Source: a virus
Reading direction: 5' to 3' (one strand)
Length of the DNA stretch: 48,683 bases
IMG/VR virus record: IMGVR_UViG_3300048928_000145
Coordinates: 1-48,683 of that record
Positions 15,993-23,716 of this stretch are shown here, piece by piece. Numbering within the stretch: the first letter of the stretch is position 1; each line of letters starts with the position of its first letter. The translations under genes and the position numbers were made by a program. The notes under the pieces were generated by a model. The model did no database searches and was not told the DNA's origin. It worked only from the letters and a program-made list of their open reading frames with translations.

Positions 15993-18110
15993 ATGACGAC
16001 CTTTAACACCGGTAATCCGGTCCCTAGCGTAGATGTGCGCGATCTCTACGATAATGCGCAAAATTTTGACATCGCAGTCAACGACCGCGCGTCGGAAATA
16101 TGGCGAGATCGGCTCGGGGTGCAGCGCCTTTCCTGGTTCGGGGCGGAACAGCATTTCAACCGATTCATGGACGCTTCGAGCGATGCGTTCCAACAATTTC
16201 TATCCTCGTCCGGCTACAAGGATATCGGCGACTACGGCCCGGGATTGGAGATCACGGCGCGCAATCAAGTGTTTTGGCGTGACGGGGAACTGTACCGCGC
16301 TGACGCCTCTCTGACTCTGCCGTACACCACAACGGGCGTTTGGGCCGACGAGGCGTCGTCCTTCGTATCCGTGGGCGATGCTGCCTTGCGTCAAGAGCTT
16401 GGGAACGTTTCCGGGGATTTGGGCGGCCCTGCTCTTATCGGCTACAAGGCCGCCGCCCCAGGGTCGGCGGTTCTCGAATTGCAACGGTGGCTAGACCGGG
16501 CGTTGAACGTCGAGAGCTTTGTCACAACGGCGATCGACGGCGTGACCACGAATCAAGCCGGGATCCAGGCCGCGATCAATGCGGCGATGGCCTCGGGCCA
16601 GGCGCTTTACTGGCCGCGTAAAACCTTCGTTTCCACGGGCAACCTCGCCAACTTTCACAACGTGCTGCATGTGGGCGAAGGGATCATTGTTCGCGGGTCC
16701 GATACCTGGTACATCACGCCCCGCGGCGACGAGCGGAACATCACCCACGTGGCCGCCGGCGCCGTCAACGAGAACGACGGTCTGTCGCTCAGCTTCCCGG
16801 CGACGATGGGGCAGGCCTTTTTGCGAATGCGCGGGATCGGAAGTAAGGCGCTTGATGGCCGGTGGCGGATCCACCTGTCCGGCAATCTGACGGCGAACGG
16901 GGTCCGGTTCTACGACTTGCCGCCGTTCCGCAACCGCCTGGAAATTTTCGGTGATGACGTTGCGTTGACTGCGACGCCCACGACGGTTTGGGATGGCACT
17001 GCGGCCACGGAAATGTACGCTTTGCGCGGAGACTGGTCGAACGGGCTTTTCGGCGTGTTTCTGCATTTCCGAAATATCAAGTTCACCAACTGGAACAAGT
17101 CCACCAACGCCGGCGCCATCGTGGTTTGGGCGCCCGGTCAAGTCCTGAGCGAGAACATCCACACGGATGGTTGCAGTGTGGGCGCTTGGTACCGTCAATG
17201 CTATGTCCGCCATATCTACGGCACCGTGGCCAACGCTGGAACGTATGGCGTCACCGTCCAATACTGCGCTACCGGCAACATCGGAAACCTGCAAGGCGGC
17301 GGCATCACCTTCATCAACTGCGCCGAGGGCGTCAACGTCAGCCGGCAAACCACGGGGTACGTGCAAGGCAATACGTTCACGGGGTGCTCTTCGAACATCA
17401 CTTGTTCGCGCAACAGTCGCATCCGCCCGCAAGGGAACATTCATAACAACTGGACGTTGGCAGCGTATTACTTGCAGGCGTTGGCCGTCTTGACCCCGGA
17501 TAACGGCGACGGGTCGCCCGATATCTTCAACATGACGCCGACCGATGCTTCGCCAGTGTTGCGGATTGAGTCCGGGAGCAAGCATTCCCAAATCCACCGT
17601 AACGACGACAACATCAACTCGTACAACTCGGGCGGCAGCGTCATCACCATTACGGGCGCAGGTTCGGAAGTGCTGCTTTCCCAGGCCCCAGGGGTAGTGC
17701 CCGGCGATTTTGTCCCGGCCCGCATTCCGGCGTACTGGTTCTATTCGTCATCCGCGATGCTGGATATTTCCCTGTACATGTCGTTGCCCGCCAACGTGGG
17801 CGGCCGGCTGGAACTTCGCGGCGGCCCGACTCGTGTCCTGGCGTCGTTCAACTTTCCGGCCAACGCCGGGGGCCGCAACGGGGAAGTCCGTTTGAAGCTT
17901 TTCCGTCGTGCCAACGTGGCCGTCGCGCGCTACTGGGGCACCTTCCAGAACGTTGTCGCCACGGTTGTTACTACGGGGTCCAGCGACAACCTGAACAACG
18001 CGGGAGTTCGGGCGCCGAACGAAGATACGATTCTGTATCGGCTATATTGGGTACCGGCTGACACGGGCACCGTGACATTTGCCGATATGGTTTCCCGAAT
18101 CGTTGTCTAA
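15993..18110 (+). CDS. Tail spike / receptor-binding protein with beta-helix domain
   Basis: The product is 705 residues. The N-terminus (NTGNPVPSVDVRDLYDNAQN, then RLGVQRLSWFGAEQHFNRFM) is the particle-binding domain shared by many phage tail spikes. Residues about 165-500 look like a right-handed beta-helix: TTNQAGIQAAINAAMASGQA is the usual pectate-lyase-fold entrance, followed by repeated short strands rich in Asn, Gly and Val (CSVGAWYRQCYVRHIYGTVA; GNTFTGCSSNITCSRNSRIR). The last 150 residues are a separate beta domain. Such proteins often degrade capsular or O-antigen sugars. I could not identify catalytic acids, so binding without hydrolysis is possible. The host-specific part is expected to be the beta-helix. 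Confidence 0.83.
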   Translation: MTTFNTGNPVPSVDVRDLYDNAQNFDIAVNDRASEIWRDRLGVQRLSWFGAEQHFNRFMDASSDAFQQFLSSSGYKDIGDYGPGLEITARNQVFWRDGELYRADASLTLPYTTTGVWADEASSFVSVGDAALRQELGNVSGDLGGPALIGYKAAAPGSAVLELQRWLDRALNVESFVTTAIDGVTTNQAGIQAAINAAMASGQALYWPRKTFVSTGNLANFHNVLHVGEGIIVRGSDTWYITPRGDERNITHVAAGAVNENDGLSLSFPATMGQAFLRMRGIGSKALDGRWRIHLSGNLTANGVRFYDLPPFRNRLEIFGDDVALTATPTTVWDGTAATEMYALRGDWSNGLFGVFLHFRNIKFTNWNKSTNAGAIVVWAPGQVLSENIHTDGCSVGAWYRQCYVRHIYGTVANAGTYGVTVQYCATGNIGNLQGGGITFINCAEGVNVSRQTTGYVQGNTFTGCSSNITCSRNSRIRPQGNIHNNWTLAAYYLQALAVLTPDNGDGSPDIFNMTPTDASPVLRIESGSKHSQIHRNDDNINSYNSGGSVITITGAGSEVLLSQAPGVVPGDFVPARIPAYWFYSSSAMLDISLYMSLPANVGGRLELRGGPTRVLASFNFPANAGGRNGEVRLKLFRRANVAVARYWGTFQNVVATVVTTGSSDNLNNAGVRAPNEDTILYRLYWVPADTGTVTFADMVSRIVV

Positions 18111-18132
18111 CTACTCACCAAACGGATTAAAA

Positions 18133-18408
18133 ATGGCCGAACAAGTAAGCGGTTGGAAAATCGACAAAACGATCAACCTGCCTTTTATTCTTTCGCTCGT
18201 TGCCGCTTTGGTGTACGTCACTTTGGCGATGGCGCGGTCCGAAAACAAAGCGGATCGCGCCATTGAGAAGGCCGACCGCGCCGAAGCGGGCCAAGTGGTG
18301 ATGCGCAGCGAGATTCGAAATGACATGCGCGACATGAGCAACAAGCTGGACACCGTGATAATGCGACTGGGCACCGCGCCCGCGAACTTGAAGGAATGGA
18401 CCAAATGA
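18133..18408 (+). CDS. Single-span membrane protein with cytoplasmic coiled coil (lysis cassette)
   Basis: The product is 91 residues. ATG 18133 (MAEQVSGWKIDKTINLPFIL) is chosen because the in-frame extension before it lies inside the tail spike gene. Residues 10-32 form one membrane helix (INLPFILSLVAALVYVTLAM). The rest is charged and heptad-like. It overlaps the endolysin gene by four bases. It stands where a holin would be expected, but one helix with a long charged tail also fits non-holin proteins of this slot in related phages. No other clear holin is in the lysis block. Confidence 0.68.
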   Translation: MAEQVSGWKIDKTINLPFILSLVAALVYVTLAMARSENKADRAIEKADRAEAGQVVMRSEIRNDMRDMSNKLDTVIMRLGTAPANLKEWTK

Positions 18409-19106
18409 GCAAGCAACCGCCCCGCGGCATCCGCAACAACAACCCCGGCAACATTCGGCACGGGGACAACTGGCAAGGCCTGGCTACGGACTCGCGCACT
18501 CGCGACAAGGATTTCGCATCCTTTGTCTCGCCGGCGATGGGCATTCGCGCGCTGGCGGTCACGCTGGTGACGTACCGGGACAAGCACGGCCTGCGCACGG
18601 TCCAGGACATTATCCATCGCTGGGCGCCGCCGTCCGAAAACAAAACCGGCGCCTACGTGGCCGCCGTGGCGCGCAAGGTTGGCGTGACGCCGACCCAGCA
18701 GATCAACGTGCACGACTACGCCATCATGCGCCCGCTCGTGTCGGCCATCATCGCCCACGAGAACGGCACAGGTCCGCTCAAAACGGACAACACGTGGTAC
18801 GACGACGCCACTATCGACGAAGGCCTCAAACGGGCCGGAATCATGGGCGAGGCCAAAACCGTTATGGAGACGCCCGAAGGCAAAGCCGGCGCCGTAGCCG
18901 TGACGGCCGGCGGCGGGGCGGCCATCGTTGGCACCCTGGCCGACGTGGGACCGTCGATCGCTGGTCACGTGTCCGCCGCCAACGCAGCAACCAACGGTTT
19001 GCCGGTTTGGGTCAAAGTCCTGGTGGTGGCGCTTACCCTTGTCGCGGTCGGCGCCGGCGCGTACGTCATGCTGCAAAAGCGCAAGCAGCAAAAGGCCGAG
19101 GCATGA
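18405..19106 (+). CDS. Putative endolysin with C-terminal membrane anchor
   Basis: The product is 233 residues. Start ATG 18405 lies nine bases after AAGGA; ATG 18396 overlaps that site and is rejected. The N-terminal domain starts GIRNNNPGNIRHGDNWQGL and continues with FASFVSPAMGIRAL and IIHRWAPPSENKTGAYV, the pattern of phage peptidoglycan-degrading (lysozyme-like) proteins. The catalytic residue was not identified; Glu in APPSENKT is a candidate. After an Ala/Gly-rich linker, residues 204-226 (VWVKVLVVALTLVAVGAGAY) form a membrane helix followed by a Lys/Arg tail. A C-terminal anchor is unusual for a soluble endolysin. Confidence 0.75.
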   Translation: MSKQPPRGIRNNNPGNIRHGDNWQGLATDSRTRDKDFASFVSPAMGIRALAVTLVTYRDKHGLRTVQDIIHRWAPPSENKTGAYVAAVARKVGVTPTQQINVHDYAIMRPLVSAIIAHENGTGPLKTDNTWYDDATIDEGLKRAGIMGEAKTVMETPEGKAGAVAVTAGGGAAIVGTLADVGPSIAGHVSAANAATNGLPVWVKVLVVALTLVAVGAGAYVMLQKRKQQKAEA

Positions 19107-19372
19107 TTGCCGCCTTGTGGCTTCGCTTCAAAGGCTGGGCCATTGCGATCGGCGTGGCGCTGGCGACGGTGTACGTCGCTTGGCGCCGCGGCCGGTCCAG
19201 CGGCCTGGAGGATGCCCGGATCCAACGCGAAGCCGACCGGGCGCAACGCAACGCAGAGGCCGCAATCGAGATCCACGAGGCGGCAAAGGAGCGAAACCAT
19301 GTGGAAAGCGATATTGCTCTTGGGGGTGATCCTGTCGAGCGGTTGCGCGACGACTGGACCGCCCGCAACTGA
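19103..19372 (+). CDS. Rz-like inner-membrane spanin
   Basis: This 89-residue i-spanin starts on the ATGA overlap with the endolysin gene. One N-terminal membrane helix (LRFKGWAIAIGVALATVYVA) is followed by a periplasmic helical rod rich in Arg, Glu and Ala (EDARIQREADRAQRNAEAAI), the standard layout of Rz. Its 3' part contains the start of the o-spanin gene in another frame. Together they would fuse inner and outer membranes at the end of lysis. Confidence 0.8.
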   Translation: MIAALWLRFKGWAIAIGVALATVYVAWRRGRSSGLEDARIQREADRAQRNAEAAIEIHEAAKERNHVESDIALGGDPVERLRDDWTARN

Positions 19373-19523
19373 GGTTGTCACGGTTGACGTGTCATGTGTT
19401 CGGTTCAAGCCTATCTATATTCGCGCCGCCGACGTGATCACCAAGGAAACCGCCGCTGACCTACTGGCCCACAATGAAACGGGCGCTAAAAAATGCGGAT
19501 GGAAACGGACCAGCAAGAAATAA
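19299..19523 (+). CDS. Rz1-like outer-membrane lipoprotein spanin, start embedded in the Rz-like gene
   Basis: The product is 74 residues. ATG 19299 lies seven bases after AAAGGAG and inside the Rz-like gene, a different frame, with a 74-base overlap. MWKAILLLGVILSSGCATTG is a lipoprotein signal with lipobox LSSGC. The mature part is not proline-rich like lambda Rz1. It has the CVRFKPIYIRAADVITKETA...HNETGAKKCGW pattern seen in other phage Rz1-type proteins, with two more cysteines. Last gene of the late operon, ending just before a terminator. Confidence 0.8.
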   Translation: MWKAILLLGVILSSGCATTGPPATEVVTVDVSCVRFKPIYIRAADVITKETAADLLAHNETGAKKCGWKRTSKK

Positions 19524-19525
19524 AA

Positions 19526-19551
19526 ATGCCCCTCACGGGGCATTTCTTTTT
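19526..19551. terminator. Bidirectional terminator between late and leftward operons
   Basis: ATGCCCC-TCAC-GGGGCAT (19526-19543) is a perfect hairpin followed on the + strand by TTCTTTTT and on the - strand by TTTTTATTTC-type T-rich sequence. It lies between the convergent ends of the o-spanin and the leftward membrane-protein gene, so it can end both transcripts. Confidence 0.88.
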
Positions 19552-19552
19552 A

Positions 19553-19852
19553 TTATTTCCAGGTGGATTGATCCGTTCTCGCGGCGTAAACCAGCAACCC
19601 GCCCAGGACCAGAAACACGGCTAAGACCACGTGGCCGACCCACGAGAACGCGACCGCTAGAGCGACCGAATACCAGAGACCGACCATTCGATACCATGGG
19701 CCCTCTTTAGTCGGTACCCAAAAGAGCGTGAAAGAAAAAATAACGCGCAAGTATCCCAACACGAGCAACGCATTGCCGGCGCCGTCCACGTTCTCGAATT
19801 GCCAGAAGTAGAACAGGGATGCCATGAGGACGGCATTGATCAGAATTTTCAT
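19553..19852 (-). CDS. Multi-span membrane protein, last gene of the leftward operon
   Basis: The product is 99 residues, with a good ribosome-binding site (AGGAG, five bases before the ATG). Three or more hydrophobic segments: residues 2-17, 28-45 (LLVLGYLRVIFSFTLFWV) and 58-90 (VALAVAFSWVGHVVLAVFLV). I do not recognise the family. It is co-transcribed with early replication and modification genes rather than lysis genes, so a membrane role such as superinfection exclusion is possible, and a holin is less likely. Confidence 0.68.
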   Translation of the reverse strand: MKILINAVLMASLFYFWQFENVDGAGNALLVLGYLRVIFSFTLFWVPTKEGPWYRMVGLWYSVALAVAFSWVGHVVLAVFLVLGGLLVYAARTDQSTWK

Positions 19853-19860
19853 AATTGCTC

Positions 19861-20790
19861 CTAAAAAGTAGATTGCATCACTTCTTCGATGAAGACTTGC
19901 GCGTGCTGCGCGTTGATCGCGTTGCCGTAGGCGCGCAATCGTCCCACTCGGTTGGTAATCCCATCAGCCAACGGGAATGTGCCGGGTTCAACTGGCCGCC
20001 ACTTTCCATCCCGGCACAAGAGCCAGTCAGCAGCACGCCAGAAGCCGTTAACCGGGCCGGGCCATTCTTCGCCAGATGAACCGCCACGTCCGCTAACCCC
20101 ATCTGTGGGTCGGTCGGCTTCCGGCCCGATGTGATCGGCGGTCGAGGCTTGGCGTCGATGATCGTGGCGCTGGGAGTCGGCCAGCCCGCCAGCAGGTGCA
20201 CTACTGCATTGTTCAACTGTTCGCCCCTCTTTCCCCCGCCACGTTCCGTAAAGGATTTCGCGTTTGCGTGCCGGAAGTCCCGGGCCGCCGGCGTCGGCCA
20301 CGAAGTAGGTACGGTCGCGCTTATGGGGTGCGCCGACAGACGCGCTAGGGAACGCAACCGCTGCGGCCGAATAACCCAATCCTTCCATGTCATCGAATAC
20401 AAGGTCGAGCCAAGGCTCTGCGTCCTTGCTTGCAACCTGCTCGCCAAAGACGATTGGAGGGCGGCGCTGTTCGATGAGGTGGAACCATTCGGGCCATAAA
20501 TGCCGCTCGTCAGTAAACCCAGCGCCCGCGCCTGCCGCGCTGAAAGGTTGGCAAGGACAAGATCCGGTCCAGATGGGCCGCTCGTCGGCCCATCCAGCGC
20601 GGCGCAAGGCGAGGGACCAAACCCCGATTCCTGCGAAGAAATGGCACTGCTTGTAGTGTCGTAGGTCATTCGGCGTAACGTCCGATATGCTGCGTTCGTC
20701 CACGTCGCCCGGGGCAATGTGGCCGGCCGTGATCAGGTTGCGCAACCATTGGGCTGCGTACGGGTCGATTTCGTTGTAGTAGGCGGACAT
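19861..20790 (-). CDS. DNA cytosine-C5 methyltransferase
   Basis: This 309-residue enzyme transfers a methyl group from S-adenosylmethionine to C5 of cytosine in DNA. Motif I FFAGIG is at 51-56, motif [10 protein letters not shown] at 77-84 with the catalytic Cys in PCQ, a motif VI variant FGEQV at 115-119 (usual ENV has become EQV), motif [13 protein letters not shown] near 157-165, and motif [11 protein letters not shown] near 283-292. The span between VIII and X (about 168-282) is the target-recognition region. No restriction partner lies nearby, so it probably protects phage DNA from host restriction. Its start overlaps the previous stop (TAATG). It contains a second reading frame, listed separately. 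Confidence 0.9.
   Translation of the reverse strand: MSAYYNEIDPYAAQWLRNLITAGHIAPGDVDERSISDVTPNDLRHYKQCHFFAGIGVWSLALRRAGWADERPIWTGSCPCQPFSAAGAGAGFTDERHLWPEWFHLIEQRRPPIVFGEQVASKDAEPWLDLVFDDMEGLGYSAAAVAFPSASVGAPHKRDRTYFVADAGGPGLPARKREILYGTWRGKEGRTVEQCSSAPAGGLADSQRHDHRRQASTADHIGPEADRPTDGVSGRGGSSGEEWPGPVNGFWRAADWLLCRDGKWRPVEPGTFPLADGITNRVGRLRAYGNAINAQHAQVFIEEVMQSTF
19878..20669 (-). CDS. Nested gene in a second frame of the methyltransferase gene
   Basis: An open frame of 263 codons from ATG 20669 (279 from a TTG at 20717) lies wholly inside the methyltransferase gene, one base downstream in phase. It is unlikely to be only a shadow, because its translation has motifs I recall from independently annotated phage proteins: [37 protein letters not shown] and [15 protein letters not shown], and near the end [20 protein letters not shown]. 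The WPTP and LNPxHSRWLMG motifs recur in methyltransferase-linked phage proteins. No strong ribosome-binding site is visible before either start, so translation may be coupled or weak. Function unknown. Confidence 0.6.
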   Translation of the reverse strand: MTYDTTSSAISSQESGFGPSPCAALDGPTSGPSGPDLVLANLSARQARALGLLTSGIYGPNGSTSSNSAALQSSLASRLQARTQSLGSTLYSMTWKDWVIRPQRLRSLARLSAHPISATVPTSWPTPAARDFRHANAKSFTERGGGKRGEQLNNAVVHLLAGWPTPSATIIDAKPRPPITSGRKPTDPQMGLADVAVHLAKNGPARLTASGVLLTGSCAGMESGGQLNPAHSRWLMGLPTEWDDCAPTATRSTRSTRKSSSKK

Positions 20791-20972
20791 TAGAACTTGG
20801 ACGCCATCAAAACATAGTCGGCAATTTCGCTAATCCTCATGCCGCCGTCACGCATTTCTTGGATCTCGTCGGCGTGTGCCTCGGGGTAGTCGATGGCCTT
20901 ACGCGTGACACGCGCGCCAATCTTTTTCATTTCTTCAAGTTCTTTCTTCACTTCCTGGGCGATGGTCGTCAT
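20790..20972 (-). CDS. Small helical protein of unknown function
   Basis: The product is 60 residues. GGAG stands eight bases before the ATG. The first 25 residues are a charged helix (EVKKELEEMKKIGARVTRKA). The second half (EIQEMRDGGMRISEIADYVL) reads like a short helix-turn-helix. Its stop overlaps the methyltransferase start. I do not recognise the family; a small regulator is possible. Confidence 0.62.
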   Translation of the reverse strand: MTTIAQEVKKELEEMKKIGARVTRKAIDYPEAHADEIQEMRDGGMRISEIADYVLMASKF

Positions 20973-20977
20973 GTCAT

Positions 20978-21181
20978 TTACTCCAAGTTGGAGAGGGCAA
21001 CAGCGCGGGCGATAGCGTCGGCCAAGGTGTCAAACGATTCGGCCGATTTGATCCGGCGCATCGCGCCGATCATCGGATAGACGGCGAAATTTCCTTGAAC
21101 ATCCGGGCCAATCGCGACGACTGCGCCAACAGGACGCGAAGGGTTGGACTTGGGGTCGATGAAGGTAGCGATAACTTGCAT
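20978..21181 (-). CDS. Small protein of unknown function, first gene after the leftward promoter
   Basis: The product is 67 residues. GGAG lies seven bases before the ATG and a promoter with the phage operator lies directly upstream (21208-21237). The N-terminal half is beta-rich (MQVIATFIDPKSNPSRPVGA), the C-terminal half a helix (FDTLADAIARAVALSNLE). No family recognised. It ends 5 bases before the start of the next gene. Confidence 0.62.
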   Translation of the reverse strand: MQVIATFIDPKSNPSRPVGAVVAIGPDVQGNFAVYPMIGAMRRIKSAESFDTLADAIARAVALSNLE

Positions 21182-21192
21182 GGTTATTCTCC

Positions 21193-21230
21193 GGTGTCAG
21201 TGAACGTATAGTCTCATGCTTACTGACACC
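21193..21230. repeat. Inverted repeat around the leftward promoter's start region
   Basis: GGTGTCAGT (21193-21201) and ACTGACACC (21222-21230) are exact inverted copies 20 bases apart, flanking the -10 box of the leftward promoter. The second arm is part of the shared 19-nt promoter element. The first would be an extra half-operator downstream of the start point, suited to repression by looping or paired binding. Confidence 0.6.
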
Positions 21231-21237
21231 GTGTCAA
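21208..21237 (-). promoter_or_regulatory. Leftward promoter with shared operator element (copy 1)
   Basis: On the - strand, TTGACA (21237-21232), an 18-base spacer and GACTAT (21213-21208). The element TTGACACGGTGTCAGTAAG (21237-21219) matches the 19-nt consensus found at seven sites. It drives the operon 21181 to 19553. Confidence 0.72.
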
Positions 21238-21246
21238 CAACTATTT

Positions 21247-23652
21247 TTAGCCCTTGCGATACCGGGACGCGCGCCAGCCGCCATCCACGAAGATCGGCCA
21301 CGGTTGCCCGTCCGGGGTCTTGGCCCACTCCGGCAAACGCATCATCAGTGCTTCAAACTCCTTGATGCTGCCGAAGCCCTGCGGCACTTCGCTGACAATT
21401 TCGTCATACACGTGCAGCACGATTGGGTACCCGGCGTCTTCTAGCGTGGTGCTGGCAAAGCGCAAGATATCGTTGGCCGTGGCCTGCACGATGTTTTCAA
21501 CGAGGCGACCGCCCCATGTGTCGATAGCGATCCAGCCAGGCGGCCCGTTTTTGGGGTTGGTGTTGTAGCCCCAATAGGTGATGCCGAGCGGGGACCACGG
21601 CTTGTCCGGATTCGGCCACGTGGTCACGTCGTGGTACGTCAACTGTCGCCCGCTGGGCAACGTGATAAACACGCGCACGGCGGGACGATCGATGGCCGGG
21701 TACACGACCTTGCGCTTTTCCCCGGACTCTTCCCATTCGCCGGTTTGCTCGTTAAACACGGGTTCTCCCGTGCTTTCAAATGCGATGCGCTCTGGGGTCC
21801 GCAGATAGTATGACTCGGAATGGAATTTCAACCCCGCGTACTCTGTCGGTGCCGTGTCGGGGTTCATCGCCGCCCAGATGAAATGACCCTCTACGCCGAA
21901 CAGTTCGGGCACGTTGCCGCCGTAGTAACCCAGCCGGCGGGTTTGGCCGCCCCAGAATTCAACGATCGCCGGTGACGCTTCGCGCCATGCCAAGATGATC
22001 TTTTTGATCTCGTCGTCATCACGTGACCCGGAACTGTCGAACGCTTTCCACGCGCCTATCCAGCCTTGGAAGCCTAGCCCGAGTTCGGCGGTCTTCCCAA
22101 TCTGGCGCGCGGGGTGGTGCTTGCCGTTGTCCTTGGCGAATTGCAAAAGCTCGTCGTAGGACAAGCCGACAACCTTGGCGCCCGATGCCTCGTAAATCTT
22201 GCCCTTGTTGCGGAACAGATCAATGCGCCACTGTTCGCCCGCCAGGCACGCCAGCACCACGGCTTCAATAGCCGTAAAGTCGCTGCTGACCAGATCATGA
22301 CCGGGCGCCGCGTCGAACATGCCGCGCATGCAGCCGGCAAGTGTAAGCATGGCCCCGCCGAAATGGCGCTCAAGCAATTCTAAGTCGCCGAAATAGACAA
22401 GACTAAATGCGTCCTCGGCCGCTTCGGGGTTCCATTCGCGGGGCTTTCCGTTGCCCGGCGCAAAGGGTACCCCCTTGTGGTCGACACGCAGCGGAGACGC
22501 GCACCACGGGCACGACGTCTTGCTGTGATGATAATGCTTGCCGCATACGCATTTCCACACGTCCGGGCCGGCTTTGGGCAGGTTGGTAGGCTGCGGGCCG
22601 CTGCCTGTCGGGCGCCCCGTGCGTGCCCCGTGGAAGACGAAGAGATCCACCAAGCGGCCGGCACGTGTGACTTGATTGCGGATCGCGAACACCTTTTTCA
22701 CGCTGGCCGACCCGATGGCTTGGCGCAGCGTCAGGACGCGGGCCACGTCGGCCGGAATCGTGGGGTCTTTCAGCGCGGCGTTGATTGCCTCTTCGTCCAT
22801 TGCCGACATGGGGTAACCGCGCCCGGCGCACCAGCCTTTCAGCTTTTGCAACTCGGTCGACTTGATCCCGCCGGTCATCTGTTGCAACTCGGCGTCGTAC
22901 TTGGCGAAGGCCTGCTCAATGATCGATATGGCGCCGTCAACAGCCATCCTGTCCACGTGGACGCCGCGGCGATTGATGCGCTGGTCCAGGCGGTAATACT
23001 CGCGCTGAATCGGGATCATTTCCGGCACGACCTGGGATAGCGCATGCTCGGCGATCACGTCCTGGCCGCCGTACCCCTGCGTGTAGGCCATATACGATTC
23101 GGGGTCGTCGGCGTACGTGAACCGCTTTTTGAACCCGTTGGCTTTCGTGGGGTTCTGCGGCATTGAAAACTTTTTCATCAACGCCGCACCGGCCTTGTCT
23201 TTCTGCTCGTCCACGCCTGCGATGGCCGCGGCCTGACCGAGCGACGGCGGGTAGGAATACGCGCGGCATTTGGCCATCGAGCAAAACAACTGCGGTTCGT
23301 ACTGTTCCAGATCCGGCCAGCCGTAGCGCCGAACACATACGTTTTTCCAGATCCACCGCTCAAACGGGAGGTTGTGCGCTTCGAGCGTGCCGCCACGCGT
23401 GAGGTGGTCAAACAGATCTTGCGGGTTTGCCCAGCCGGGATACCAGCGCCTAACCCCGCGCCCGTCATTGAGATCGTAATTCAACACCAGCACTTCGGTG
23501 GTGTCGTGTTCGCTATAGCACGCCGCGCCGATCACGGGGAGGCCGCGCTTTGTCCCGCTGGCGCCGTCCGGACCGCGCCATTTCTGCTTATCTTCTTGCC
23601 ACACGTAGCCGGCTTCGCTGTAAGTCTCAAAGTCAAAAGGCGGATGAGTCAT
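21247..23652 (-). CDS. polA-like: Family A DNA polymerase with 3'-5' exonuclease domain
   Basis: This 801-residue replicative polymerase has an exonuclease domain with Exo I PFDFETYSE (residues 5-13) and Exo II EAHNLPFERW (91-100). Polymerase motif A is SSDFTAIEAVV (456-466), motif B RQIGKTAELGLGFQG (516-530) with the family Lys/Thr, and motif C VLHVYDEIVSE (745-755) with the catalytic Asp-Glu. An insert at about 363-400 carries CVC and CPWC (C368, C370, C381, C384), a probable zinc ribbon between thumb and palm. There is no 5' nuclease domain. ATG is preceded by AAGGA. Neighbours are the single-strand DNA-binding protein and nuclease, forming a replication unit. Confidence 0.95.
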   Translation of the reverse strand: MTHPPFDFETYSEAGYVWQEDKQKWRGPDGASGTKRGLPVIGAACYSEHDTTEVLVLNYDLNDGRGVRRWYPGWANPQDLFDHLTRGGTLEAHNLPFERWIWKNVCVRRYGWPDLEQYEPQLFCSMAKCRAYSYPPSLGQAAAIAGVDEQKDKAGAALMKKFSMPQNPTKANGFKKRFTYADDPESYMAYTQGYGGQDVIAEHALSQVVPEMIPIQREYYRLDQRINRRGVHVDRMAVDGAISIIEQAFAKYDAELQQMTGGIKSTELQKLKGWCAGRGYPMSAMDEEAINAALKDPTIPADVARVLTLRQAIGSASVKKVFAIRNQVTRAGRLVDLFVFHGARTGRPTGSGPQPTNLPKAGPDVWKCVCGKHYHHSKTSCPWCASPLRVDHKGVPFAPGNGKPREWNPEAAEDAFSLVYFGDLELLERHFGGAMLTLAGCMRGMFDAAPGHDLVSSDFTAIEAVVLACLAGEQWRIDLFRNKGKIYEASGAKVVGLSYDELLQFAKDNGKHHPARQIGKTAELGLGFQGWIGAWKAFDSSGSRDDDEIKKIILAWREASPAIVEFWGGQTRRLGYYGGNVPELFGVEGHFIWAAMNPDTAPTEYAGLKFHSESYYLRTPERIAFESTGEPVFNEQTGEWEESGEKRKVVYPAIDRPAVRVFITLPSGRQLTYHDVTTWPNPDKPWSPLGITYWGYNTNPKNGPPGWIAIDTWGGRLVENIVQATANDILRFASTTLEDAGYPIVLHVYDEIVSEVPQGFGSIKEFEALMMRLPEWAKTPDGQPWPIFVDGGWRASRYRKG

Positions 23653-23669
23653 TGCGAAATCCTTTAAGT

Positions 23670-23691
23670 AAAACCGCCCCGTGCGGGGCGG
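23670..23691 (-). terminator. Leftward hairpin terminator between ssDNA-binding and polymerase genes
   Basis: CCGCCCC-GCAC-GGGGCGG on the - strand (23691-23674), followed by TTTTAC. The T run is short, so it is likely partial and would lower polymerase expression relative to the binding protein. Confidence 0.65.
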
Positions 23692-23716
23692 CCTGTTAAC
23701 GCTCAGTCAGTAGAGA

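Noticed and set aside
16491-17597. Long antisense frame opposite the tail spike (368 codons)
   Set aside because: It has no ribosome-binding site, no recognisable motif, and Arg/Val/Asp-heavy composition typical of the reverse frame of a GC-rich gene.
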